Source: Podila epigama
Lineage: Eukaryota; Mortierellomycota; Mortierellomycetes; Mortierellales; Mortierellaceae
Assembly (NCBI GenBank): GCA_015679605.1
Contig: JAAAVE010000466.1
Coordinates: 5,203-18,604 of the forward strand
Direction of reading: 5' to 3'
Length of the DNA stretch: 13,402 bases
Made by a program: the position numbers and the translations under genes. Shown one piece after another: positions 1 through 8,420 of the stretch (positions are counted from its first letter, which is position 1; each line of letters opens with the position of its first letter). The notes under the pieces were generated by a model, which was not told the origin of the DNA, ran no database searches, and saw only the letters and a program-made list of their open reading frames with translations.

Positions 1-266
1 AGAGAAGAGAGAGACAGGAAGGGGATGAGAATTGCATAGAATTTCGATATTCAGCGTTAGAAGCATTCTTTGGATATATACCATGTTGATGCACACAAAG
101 ACATATAGTTAGGGGGAAGGAAGGTGGTAAGTGCTCAAAGAGAGAGGACAGTATCGACAAGTACGTTTGTATGTATGAGAGACAGGGAGTAATGTAACGA
201 TTTAGGGAGGATGAAGTGGTGGTGGTGAGGGGTGAAGGGAAAAAGGATGATGAACAACATACATAC
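1..266 (-). other. Intron 3 of the Myb gene, incomplete at the left edge
   Basis: It starts with GTATGT at 266-261 on the minus strand after exon 3. No acceptor followed by a credible Myb continuation was found inside the window. Near the edge on the minus strand there is a branch-like CTAAC/CTGAA region (about 40-65) and then a long pyrimidine tract ending at base 1, as expected just before a 3' splice site. The next exon probably begins within a few bases outside the window. This is inference. Confidence 0.5.
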
Positions 267-1146
267 CTGAGGTATCCTGAAGGCTAAGTCGTCTGCGCTT
301 TCGTTGCATGGATGTGTTAAAGTGGTTCTTGATGGCATTATCTGGTCGACCAGGCATGAGTTTGGACATTTCAGCCCATTTGGAACCCAGTTGATTGTAA
401 AGCTCAAGGATACGAAGATCCTCCTCGTGGGTGAACGGCGACTTGTTGACTGAGTGTCATGACAAAAGAATCGCGACAATAAAAAAGATATGATGATGGT
501 GAGTCGGCGATAAACAACAAGAGAATATAGGGATTGGCATGGCACAATATGACTGGATGGATGGAATAGATGGAATGGATGACTGAATGAATGAATAGGT
601 GGGATGGATAGGATGGAAGGATGGACAAAAAAACAAAGAGTGTGTACTGTACAACACAACGGTCAGGTGTATGAATGCAGTGTGTGCATTGGGAAGAGGA
701 GGAGGAAGAGGTGGCAGTGTAGTTTGCGCATGGATGTGGAGTGGAGACAGAACATACTTCGAGGGTCGAGGTGATTCACATAACGTTCGCGGCATTGCTT
801 GCCGGTGCGAGAGCCAAGGCGACTGGCGATAAGCACCCATTTCTCGGCACCCAGCTCTTGAACGAGACTCTTGAGCTGACGGTCCTCCTAGTGAAAAGGA
901 CAGCAAACACGCAAAGACTTGTAAGTTTTTTTCCTCCACTTTCTGTGCACCTGTTCTATCTGGTGTAAAGAGATGAATCTTCTTTTTACAGATTCATTCT
1001 CACAAACACATTGCACACTGGAACCACCATCGATCGATCGGTGCATTTGATAAACAAGCAACAGCACAAGTAAGAAGTAAAAGAAAAAAAACGCCATTCA
1101 CCTCGGGAGTCCAGGGTCCTTTGATTGATCGAGGTTTGCAAATCAT
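267..1146 (-). CDS. R2R3-type Myb transcription factor, 5' part (3' end outside window)
   Basis: A nuclear DNA-binding regulator. Three exons are visible: 1102-1146, 758-887 and 267-449, encoding residues 1-119. Introns 888-1101 and 450-757 have GT...AG ends and the phases join cleanly. Residues 9-59 form repeat R2, starting KGPWTPEED and containing GAEKWVLIASRL and GKQCRERYVNHLDP. Residues 60-111 form R3, starting NKSPFTHEED and containing GSKWAEMSKLMPGRPDNAIK. A basic patch, KRKRRR-like, follows. R3 has Phe for its first Trp and Phe for its third; R2 has Tyr for its third, all common substitutions. The ATG at 1146 has A at -3 and an in-frame stop (TAA) nine bases upstream, so the start is firm. 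A donor GTATGT at 266 opens a further intron, so the protein continues past the left edge. The target genes cannot be inferred. Confidence 0.9.
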
Positions 1147-1553
1147 TTTGTTTTTTTATGTCAACGTTGAGGTAAAAGAGATGGGTTTCCCTTTGTCGCG
1201 GTAGGGGGGACGGGTCTGAAGATGCAAGAACAGATCTCTTTTTTTGCTAATAAACGCTTTCAGATGTTCTTGGCCGCTGAATGTGACGAAAGCGTTTGTG
1301 GCAGCGTTACTGTCTTTGGTGCAAGGGTGATGTCTTGTGTCAAAAGTGTCCAAAATGAATGTGGATGACAGGGACTGGTGGAGTGGTCCTTCCACAGTGT
1401 AGGTGAGTGTATATATTGAGAGTGTGCAAGATGGTGGTGCTATATTCAAAAATGTAGATGAGGTTTAAAAAGGAGAACAAGAATTGAAAGGGATAAGAAG
1501 CAACAAGTGAAGGAAAAAGGGATAAAAAGAAAGGGAAGTGAGTCTGATTGTGA

Positions 1554-1576
1554 GAGTGCGAGTGCGAGTGCGAGTG
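1554..1576. repeat. Hexanucleotide microsatellite (GAGTGC)n
   Basis: About 3.8 perfect copies of GAGTGC in a purine-rich stretch upstream of the Myb gene. Confidence 0.85.
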
Positions 1577-1860
1577 AGAGAAAGAGAAGTGAAGAAAAGA
1601 AAAGAAAAAAGAACAAAATAATAAAAAGACGTTACTGATAACTTCCGTCCGTGGGGGATGGGGAAAGGGTGGAAGTGAAAGTGGAAGTGGAAGCGGCGGA
1701 AGGGATGGGCGAAGACAGCGGCAAAAGAAAAGAAGCAATGTAATTTTTTTTTTAGGGGGGAGGAGGGGGTAACAAATGTCGATGGTAGATTGCGTACAGT
1801 ACAAGGAAATGGAATATCGTCTGGAGGATTGAGGATTGAGGATTGGGGGGGGAAGGAAGG

Positions 1861-1898
1861 ATGGTTTGGATGAATGGTTTGGATGAATGGTTTGGATG
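1861..1898. repeat. 13-bp tandem repeat, about 2.9 copies
   Basis: Unit ATGGTTTGGATGA starts at 1861, 1874 and 1887. Just upstream (about 1824-1845) is a 7-bp GGATTGA array of three copies. Confidence 0.9.
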
Positions 1899-2020
1899 TT
1901 ACACTCTCTTCTTTTTTTTTTTGACAGTGCGCGAGGGATGTCAGGAATAGAAAAAAAAGACGTTGGAATGCCAACGGTTAAATGCGACGGTGGTAGGTTT
2001 TTGGGTTATTTTCGTTGGTA

Positions 2021-2080
2021 TATGGTTGGTTATGGTTGGTTGTGGTTGGATATGGTGGGTTATGGTTGGTGGTGGTTGGG
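2021..2080. repeat. 10-bp G/T-rich tandem array, six units
   Basis: Six degenerate units of TATGGTTGGT lie in exact 10-base register at 2021, 2031, 2041, 2051, 2061 and 2071. The plus strand is G/T-rich with regularly spaced GG pairs, so a weak two-tetrad G-quadruplex is possible. Confidence 0.9.
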
Positions 2081-2498
2081 TAAAGAGGGATGGATGTAGG
2101 CGGTGGATGTGGATGTGGGGTGTGGATAGGTGGGAACACTGAAAAATAAAAAAAGTGAACAAAACAATGGTGAAGATAAAAAGGACAAGTGAACGGTTCT
2201 TTTGGATTGGATTTGAAGAGAAAGAAAACAAAAAGAGAAAAGAATGAGATGAAAGTGTGAATGGTGGATAGATACTACGTAGAAAAAGAAAGAAGACAAA
2301 AGGTGAACAATGGGTGACAATAGCTTTTGAGCGGGAATGCGTGCGTGGCTTTGTTGTCAATGGTGATGGTGTTCTTTTTTTTTGACAAAGTGGAAAGTGC
2401 AAAGTGGAAAGTGTCTTTGCAAAAGGACAAACGGCAAACAGCCAACAGCAAAACAGCAAACAGAAAAACGACCAACGGGCGATGATGAGCGTTGCATT

Positions 2499-2533
2499 GA
2501 CCATTGACCATTGACCATGGACCACGGACCATG
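2499..2533. repeat. 7-bp GACCATK tandem array, five units
   Basis: Units begin at 2499, 2506, 2513, 2520 and 2527: GACCATT, GACCATT, GACCATG, GACCACG, GACCATG. The last three units contain overlapping CCATGG-type palindromes. Confidence 0.85.
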
Positions 2534-2920
2534 GGATACCCGACAAAAAAAAAACAACAAAAAAACCACTCCAAACCCAAACCAACCGACCTTCTCCCAG
2601 ATTCATTCCTTCGACCCGATATATGATTGTCATTATCATGACAATCCAATGCTTTCATCCCCCCCATCCATCCACCCCCTTGTTGAATTGGTCGGTCCCA
2701 AATCTTTTCTCATTTCAGGGGTGTTTCTTTTTCAACTCTCTTTTCTTCCGTTCCTTTCACTCCCTTTGTGTGCTTTGTGTGCTTTGCGCTTTGTTTGTGC
2801 TTGTTTTTGTGCTTGTTTGTGTTCCTGTGTGAAAAAAAACTTGACGTAAACATCTACCCCCCCCTGTTCTATACAAGTGGGAGCCCAGGAATGGACATGA
2901 TGCCATTTTTGCCATTTCCA

Positions 2921-2951
2921 CATCCTCAACATCCTCAACATCCTCAACATC
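2921..2951. repeat. 9-bp CATCCTCAA tandem repeat
   Basis: Three perfect copies of CATCCTCAA at 2921, 2930 and 2939, then a partial CATC. Confidence 0.9.
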
Positions 2952-3197
2952 ACACATGTTAAAAAAAACCACAACACAACACGGTATCGTTACCCGTTAA
3001 CCCGTTGTCTTGGCATCTTTTGTAATACCAACTGTCTTTGTTCTTTCTTCATCCTCTGTAACACACCCTTTTGCTTGACGTTCTTGAAGGGAAAAAAAAA
3101 TAAAGAATCCCCTTTGGCGTTTTCCACAAAAAGAATGGCAGGTGACTGATACACCGCATGTCGATGAACGCGCAAAAAGCATGGCCCAGAAATATAG

Positions 3198-3217
3198 TCC
3201 ATGGTCGTGACCATGGA
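3198..3217. repeat. Near-perfect palindrome TCCATGGTC-gt-GACCATGGA
   Basis: Two 9-base arms (3198-3206 and 3209-3217) are perfect inverted copies with a 2-base centre. It shares the GACCATG core with the array at 2499-2533, about 700 bp away. It could be a site for a dimeric regulator or simply a relic of the same repeat; the function is unknown. Confidence 0.6.
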
Positions 3218-3555
3218 ACAAAGCAACACATGCAGGTCGTTATTGTTTGTTTTTTTCCTTTGATCGTCCTCCCTCCCCTCCCCTCATTCTTGGCCTCAAT
3301 TGAGTGGCCTACATATTCAACAGACATACAATCCTGCAATGCAATGTCCGTGTCCATTCCATTGAAAAATAGACTGTCGTGTGCCTGCCTTGTGCGTAAA
3401 GTTGAACATCAAGACAATGAATAAAGATCTCACAACAATAACAATAACAACAATAGTAAAAAAAGGTTCACCCGCCTTATTGTTAAACAGCAAACAAAGA
3501 GTCGTTTTAATTTTTTTTTTTTTTTTCATTGAAATGTAATGTAAGCATATGCAGT

Positions 3556-5254
3556 TTACTTCTTCTTCTGTGACTTGGAACCACCCTTGCGCTTGCGAGT
3601 CGTGGTCTTCTTGTCCTCCTGGTCAGATTCGCTGGCTGAAGAGACCTTCTTATCGGCCTTGATCACCACAACGGGCTGCTCCTTTTCCTTGTTTGCAGTC
3701 TTTTCTTCCTTATTCTTCTTCTTGTCCTCAGCCTCAGCCTCCTTAGCCTTGGCGGCCTCGATGCCCTCCTCCGAAGTGTACGCGAAAACCTCCTTGATCT
3801 CACCACGGGCAAGACCAGTCAAGAGAACACTAAAGATGCATGCAGGCGACAGGTACAAGAGCGCAGGCTGGGCGGCCTTGAACGTGTGCATCACATAGAT
3901 AGTCGTGCCAAGTCCCAATGCATAGGCAATGAAGCAGGCCGTGAAATAAGGCTTGGCGAAACGCGTCGAACGTCCCAGGTTAGGGTTCTTGGTACCAGCC
4001 AAGTGTTGATCGAAACGCAAGCACAATGCCACAAACACACCAGGAATCACAATGTCACCCAAGCCAAGCATTGCAAACTGGTAAGCCTCCGTGGCGGGCA
4101 GACCAAAAAACAAGCGTGGGAAAATGACCTTGACGGGTGCATCAAAGTTCTTGGCAACTGAGACCATGACCTCAGTGCCAAAGACCCAAAAGATGTCGTA
4201 CAGGAACAAACCGCTGAGAAGAATCATGCCTGTCTTAAACGAGTCGAGTGCAAGCAGCTGAATGGCGTTGAGTGCGAAACAGATGCCAAAGATGTTGGAG
4301 GCGACCCAGTTCTTGGTGGCGACATAGTAGGCCGAAAGAAGGACCGAAGCGACCATCATGACCAAGTGAATGATGGTGAACTTTGCAGAGTAGAGCTCTA
4401 TTTTCAGAGAATGGATCAAAAAAAGAAGGTTAATGTAACTTTCCCTCCTTCCCTAATATCCAATATACTTTTTTTTCCTCCAAACACGAGAGCAGTAAAT
4501 GACCTAAACGCTTTTTCAAGCTTTTTCAACGCAAGAGAATCCTGATCCAAAAAGGTGTAGTGGATCAGAGCTCAAAGAGGTTGTCAAGCAATGAAAAAAA
4601 GAAGAGTGTCGGATTTACCTTTCTTCTTCTTGGTGAGGTTCAAGTGCCACTTGTCAACCTTGATACCAAGGAGCTTAATAATGGGGTTGGTGATCAGAAC
4701 ACCGACTTGGGTTGTGGCCATGACGCCAAGAAGACTAAAGTAGGCAGTCAGCAGGTAGTTGACGTAGGTCTTGTCAATATACTTGAAGACCAGGTACAGA
4801 CCAAAGAGTGTCATTGATCCAAAGAGTGGGAACATGTAGGCATCCTCGAGTGACATGGACTCTGTAGGCTCGTCGTCTTCGTCGTCCGAATCATCCGAGT
4901 CTTCTCCAGCCTTTTTCTTTTTTGACTTTTCCTTTGGGTTCTTTTGTTTTTGTTACATGAAGAGAAGAGGAGAGAAATGAAAAGAATTGGATCAGTATGG
5001 TGTGGTGTGATTCTCATGCGTCAGTGTGGGGCAGTGTAAGTGTCATGGACCTTGCATCAATTGATGAATGCACATTGAAAGGTGGAGGGGAAAAAAAAAA
5101 AAAAAAGATGTCCATCATCCGCTACCTTCCATTTCTTGAGAGCGGCAAAAGAGCCAAAGTAGATGGGCACCACGGCCATGGTGCTGAGGGCCGCGTAGGC
5201 GACATAGAGACCTTGCTCGACGGCTTCGGGTGTTGGTACGAACTTTTCGGTCAT
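3556..5254 (-). CDS. Signal peptide peptidase (SPP/H13-type GxGD intramembrane aspartyl protease)
   Basis: Cleaves signal-peptide remnants and type II membrane segments within the ER membrane. Exons 5126-5254, 4619-4940 and 3556-4397; introns 4941-5125 and 4398-4618; 430 aa (human SPP is slightly shorter). Seen: TM1 at about 15-36; loop with acidic insert EDSDDSDDEDDE (56-67); several more hydrophobic segments; catalytic YD motif LFLYDIFWVFGT with D218; catalytic GLGD motif AMLGLGDIVIPG with D265; PAL motif QPALLYLSPA at about 317-326. All three SPP/presenilin active-site motifs are intact, so it should be active. ATG at 5254 is the first in-frame ATG and has A at -3. The cytosolic tail (about 355-430) is unusually long and Lys/Glu-rich, ending QKKK, which resembles but does not match the KKxx ER-retrieval rule. 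The exon 2 acceptor (4941) is the least certain junction; acceptors a few codons downstream are possible. Confidence 0.96.
4510..4529. repeat. Tandem duplication of GCTTTTTCAA within SPP intron 2
   Basis: Two perfect adjacent 10-base copies at 4510-4519 and 4520-4529, inside the intron. No function is proposed. Confidence 0.8.
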
Positions 5255-5814
5255 CGTTCGAGTGAATGTGAAATGGGTGTGATGAAGAAACAAAAGAGAA
5301 AAGAGAAATGGACCTGAAAAAAGTCTGAGCAAAAATATAATGGCTGAACTAAACCAAAAGTCAAAGCCAAAAAAAAAGTTCCTTTACTGCACTGGATGGA
5401 ACCCGATCCAACTCACTTGGTGCCCTACTTCCCTTTCCCTTTTCCCATTTTTACCCGTCGCAAACAGTTTCTTCCACCTTTCCCTGCCTTCTCCTTACTC
5501 TCTAACCCCCTCTTCCTTTCTGTTCGTGCCTCACTTTACTTTTGCTATGCAACTTTCCTTCTTCAAACCCCTCTCTTCTTTCATCGCACAGGGAGGACCC
5601 TCCAAAAAGGACAGACAGACAGCGAACAGGAGGCGTACCGGTGGAACTGTCTGATTGGCTGACGCACAATTTTGATTCGAAACGGCGGCTCAATCTATTT
5701 TTTTGGAACCTACGGCGATTTTTTGTAATTGACGATTCATTCATTTACAGATGGTTTTTTTTTTTGTTGCTTGTTTGGAAGATATTCACCTATTTACAAA
5801 AACGCGACTTTTTC
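5255..5814. other. Promoter region of the SPP gene and 3' flank of the FAS1 gene
   Basis: 560 bases without a supported gene. On the plus strand 5400-5580 is strongly pyrimidine-rich, which on the SPP coding strand is a purine-rich upstream tract. A CCAAT box on the minus strand (5654-5658) lies about 400 bases upstream of the SPP ATG. The FAS1 3' untranslated region is at the right-hand end, next to 5814. Plus-strand open frames here have no domain pattern and look like chance. Confidence 0.6.
5640..5658 (-). promoter_or_regulatory. CCAAT box in an ERSE-like arrangement upstream of SPP
   Basis: The minus strand reads CCAAT, nine bases, then CCACC. The animal ER stress element is CCAAT-N9-CCACG, so this matches except for the last base. 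The CCAAT box itself (GCCAATCAG context) is a good match for the fungal HAP/NF-Y complex. Use in ER-stress control is speculative because fungal UPR normally uses Hac1-type sites. Confidence 0.35.
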
Positions 5815-8046
5815 TTAAAACGCGAAATACATCTCTTCCTCCTCACGCTCCGCATCTTGCTCCTCTCTCTCCTCCTCTCTCTCTTCCTCTTCCTCCTCCT
5901 CCTGCTCCTCTTGCTTCTCTCCAAACAACGACAATCCATCCAACCACTCGACAACATCCTCCATCGTATTCTCCAAATCCTCCTGTGCCAACTCCCACAG
6001 CGTCGTCCACACAGAGCACTCGCCTGATGTCATCTGATGGCACCCTTTGCTCCGAGGAGGCATGAGCACCTTATCCGTCACATGCACGACACCATTGCCT
6101 GCAATCCAGTTCTCGTGTCCGTGCACAATCTGCGCCTTGCCATTCACAAAGATTGGGTCACGGCGGATCGCGTGCTTGTTGGGGACACCACCACGATGAG
6201 GCACATGGTCATGATGGCGATGATGGCGGTGCTTGTGGTGTTTGCCATTGCGGTGCTTGTGGTGATGGCGGTGGTTAGGGTCCTTGTGCGGGTAGTGATG
6301 ATCAGGCTCATCGGGCTTGTCAGGGTGGTGGCCAGGATAGTCTGGGTGCTCGCCGGGATGACCTGGGCGACGCGTAGGAGTGGGGCCAGGCTGAGGGAAG
6401 CCTCCTGTTGGGGAAGGCACGGGTTCAGTGGGGACGGGGGTTGGAGGATCATCAACGACACGGATATCTCTCCAACCAATGATGTCAGTCGGGCCTCTGG
6501 ATTTGATTCTCGGCAGAGGCATCTCATCTTCTTGATCCTCATACTCGTCATCGTCGACGTCGTATTCGTCATCATTCTCAAACTCATATTCATTCTCGTC
6601 AACGTCATTGCTGTTCCAATTGAACTCCTTCTTGGCCTTGCCTTGAATCTTGAGAACATACTTTGGCGAGTTGAGGAGGGTTTGGAGGACAACCTCATGG
6701 TACGAATCACCAGGCGTACCGTCGTCTTGTGTCTTGTTGAAGATATCGTATGTGTACACCGCACGGTTGCCGACGTGGTACATCGTCAGGATCTTGAGAT
6801 GCTCTCGACCCTTGTTTGAAAACAAGTACTTGCGGAGCTTCTTGGGAAGAGCTGGTAAGTGAAAGAAGAATGGACATTTTGAAACGTTTGTCAATAACGC
6901 ACATTGAATAACACAACAAAAAGAAAATGAAACAAACAGTATGGCATGGCATGGTGCTTAATACAGCACAGCAAGGAATCAAAACATGACCACCATCATT
7001 AGTAGTTTACCGTTCCAAGCCTTGTCGCTGGGAGCAAAGACAGTCAATCCTTTTCCATCGCGGACATGGGCGTCTACACCAGTCTCTGCCCAAGCATTGG
7101 TCAAATATGTAAAGTGCATGCCTCGACGCAAGACTTCATCCAAGATGGTCTTGCCTGGAGGGCGGATGATGCGGTTCACACCATGCACAATACCCCCAGA
7201 TTGAGCGACGAGGTCTGGTTGGATGACTTTGGCACGGTTGACATAAAGTCCAGTGACGTCAGCGTCTTCTTCTGTCTCGGCATCCATTTCCAACTCTGGA
7301 ATCCAAATCTCGGGTTCGGTACCCCAAAGCGACTGTCTCATGGAAAGAGTAGTCGATGGGATGTTGGGCATCTCCAACGAGATACGAAGGAACTGGGGCG
7401 AGTTGTTCAAACCAGGAGAGTCGTACAAACTCTTGATGAGTGACTCGCCAGTGAGACTGGTCGAGTTGTACGCTTGGGATGAGATATGATACATGAGCAC
7501 TTCACTTGTGGGATAATCAATGTCCGAGACCGAGTCAAAGGCATCGTTGGTTGGTGCAAAGAGCGTAGGCTAAAAGTGTGTAGGGAGATGGTGTTAGATA
7601 GATGGGGTTGATTCATGAGCATACCTGCAAACTCCATTTGCCAATCTTTTTTTACCTGGGTACCAGCATCCGCTAGTAGCTTGGTAAGGTCTGTAGATAA
7701 AGAAGGAATACCAGTTAGAATTTTCATTCGTTAAAAGGGTAAGAAAGCGTGTATCTCTTTTCTTTTCCCTAAAGACCCATAGACCCTCACCAGCATCCTT
7801 TTGGATTAATTCCAACAACTGTGAAAACTCTGGTCGTTCGCCAAGGATGTCAAGAATGGTTGCTGGGCCACCATTCATAGCAGCCTGAGCATGTCGGTTG
7901 TTGTTAAAAATGGCCTGTTGTGGTACAGGCGAGGCCTTTGCAACTGGCAAAAGTGTACTGGAAGAGATTAAAGCCACGGCCATGCATATGGAGAGTGAAG
8001 TTCGAAGCCATCGACCACGGCCATGGTCTCGAGATTGAGTGCACAT
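5815..8046 (-). CDS. Secreted protein with two FAS1 (fasciclin) domains and a His-rich insertion
   Basis: Probably a cell-surface, wall or vacuolar adhesion-type protein; FAS1 domains mediate protein or carbohydrate contacts. Exons 7791-8046, 7656-7690 (a 35-nt microexon), 7011-7569 and 5815-6851; introns of 100, 86 and 159 nt; 628 aa. ATG 8046 is the first in-frame ATG, with A at -3. A signal peptide is evident: basic start, then hydrophobic core ICMAVALISSSTLLPVA (20-36). FAS1-1 (about 63-220): H1 box TLFAPTNDAF, YH motif VLMYHIS, H2-like GGIVHGVNRIIRPP. FAS1-2 (about 225-540): H1 GLTVFAPSDKAW, YH motif LTMYHV, H2 GNGVVHVTDKVLMPP. Between YH and H2 of domain 2 lie an acidic run (368-393), a Pro-rich stretch (about 417-440) and a His-rich stretch (438-492). 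The C-terminus is almost all Glu and ends MYFAF; no GPI or membrane anchor is visible. Confidence 0.92.
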
Positions 8047-8245
8047 GGTTGTTTTCTTGATTTTTCTGTTGTCGCGGAGGTGTTTGGTTATATTCAAATG
8101 TTCATAAGTTTTGGGGTGTGAATAAAGTGTTGGAATGAAAGAAAAGGTGAAAAATCTTGTGGAGTACCGCGACAGAGAGAATCACTTTGCATTATTTAAA
8201 TTTTTTTTCTTCTATGGTTTCACTGCCAGGACGTGCATAAGGGCT

Positions 8246-8326
8246 GGTGACCTCACATAGTCAATTCTTGAGACTTCGCCACTACCATTTCAAGGTAGTC
8301 ACCATACCTGGAGAACTTTTCAAGGT
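8246..8326. repeat. Cluster of overlapping inverted and direct repeats
   Basis: Inverted pairs: GGTGAC 8246-8251 with GTCACC 8298-8303; ACTACC 8281-8286 with GGTAGT 8294-8299; AGGTA 8293-8297 with TACCT 8305-8309. Several share bases, so the structures compete. A 9-base direct repeat TTTCAAGGT occurs at 8288-8296 and 8318-8326, exactly 30 bases apart. It could be a protein-binding region of the FAS1 promoter or a structured RNA. No known RNA family was recognised: tRNA, 5S, U1, U2, U4, U5, U6 and the TPP riboswitch were considered. Confidence 0.5.
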
Positions 8327-8334
8327 GTAGCTTT

Positions 8335-8340
8335 TTTATT
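8335..8340 (-). terminator. AATAAA polyadenylation signal of the small LD-motif gene
   Basis: Perfect AATAAA on the minus strand about 80 bases downstream of the stop codon at 8421-8423. The position is typical. Confidence 0.5.
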
Positions 8341-8386
8341 CAATATGTGTGTGTAAAAGTACAATGGGAACATGCCCTGCTATTAG

Positions 8387-8405
8387 AGGCGTGAAAGAAA
8401 CGCCT
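8387..8405. repeat. 6-bp perfect hairpin just after the small gene's stop codon
   Basis: Arms AGGCGT (8387-8392) and ACGCCT (8400-8405) flank a 7-base loop, followed on the plus strand by eight T. In the transcribed (minus) orientation the hairpin starts 15 bases after the stop codon, behind an A8 run. A plus-strand reader would see a terminator-like hairpin plus T tract, but no plus-strand gene is evident here. Confidence 0.55.
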
Positions 8406-8420
8406 ATTTTTTTTCCGCTT

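Larger units (their letters stand above)
1147..3555. other. 2.4 kb gene-free region between the Myb start and the SPP 3' end
   Basis: Upstream sequence of the Myb gene (minus) plus the 3' flank of the SPP gene (minus). Open frames here translate to runs of Ser, Phe, Leu, His or Pro with no domain pattern and no splice-linked continuation, so they are treated as chance. The plus strand is purine/G-rich from about 1470 to 2340 and pyrimidine-rich from about 2640 to 2840. It holds several short tandem arrays listed separately. The Myb promoter should be near 1150-1500, but no clear TATA element was recognised. Confidence 0.7.
8047..8420. other. FAS1 gene promoter and 3' flank of the small LD-motif gene
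   Basis: 374 bases without a supported protein gene. It contains the short 3' untranslated region of the upstream minus-strand gene, including a hairpin (8387-8405) and AATAAA (8340-8335), and then a block of overlapping inverted repeats (8246-8326) 200 to 280 bases upstream of the FAS1 ATG. Confidence 0.6.

Noticed and set aside
135-659. 174-codon minus-strand open frame
   Set aside because: It overlaps Myb exon 3 and intron 2 in the wrong frame; the Myb repeat pattern lies in the spliced frame.
1340-2639. Several minus-strand open frames of 70-232 codons in the Myb upstream region
   Set aside because: They translate to Phe/Leu/Ser/His/Pro-rich low-complexity sequence caused by purine-rich DNA on the other strand, with no domain or splice support.
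2511-2962. Plus-strand open frames with Cys/Leu/Phe repeats
   Set aside because: They come from GCTTTGTGT-like and CTCAACATC-like simple repeats and have no family resemblance.
5340-6065. Plus-strand open frames of 88-161 codons
   Set aside because: The left part is pyrimidine-rich intergenic DNA; the right part is antisense to the Glu-rich C-terminus of the FAS1 protein.
6144-6764. 206-codon minus-strand open frame
   Set aside because: Out-of-frame shadow of FAS1 exon 4, which has clear FAS1 motifs in its own frame.
6037-6819. 260-codon plus-strand open frame, hydrophobic
   Set aside because: It is antisense to the Asp/His-rich FAS1 exon 4; Val/Ile/Met runs are complements of Asp/His codons.
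8220-8340. tRNA, snRNA or TPP riboswitch
   Set aside because: Some short strings resemble parts of these, but no cloverleaf, Sm site or conserved TPP core could be assembled.
8387-8414. Bacterial-type intrinsic terminator (hairpin plus T8) on the plus strand
   Set aside because: The DNA is clearly eukaryotic with introns, and no plus-strand transcript is supported.
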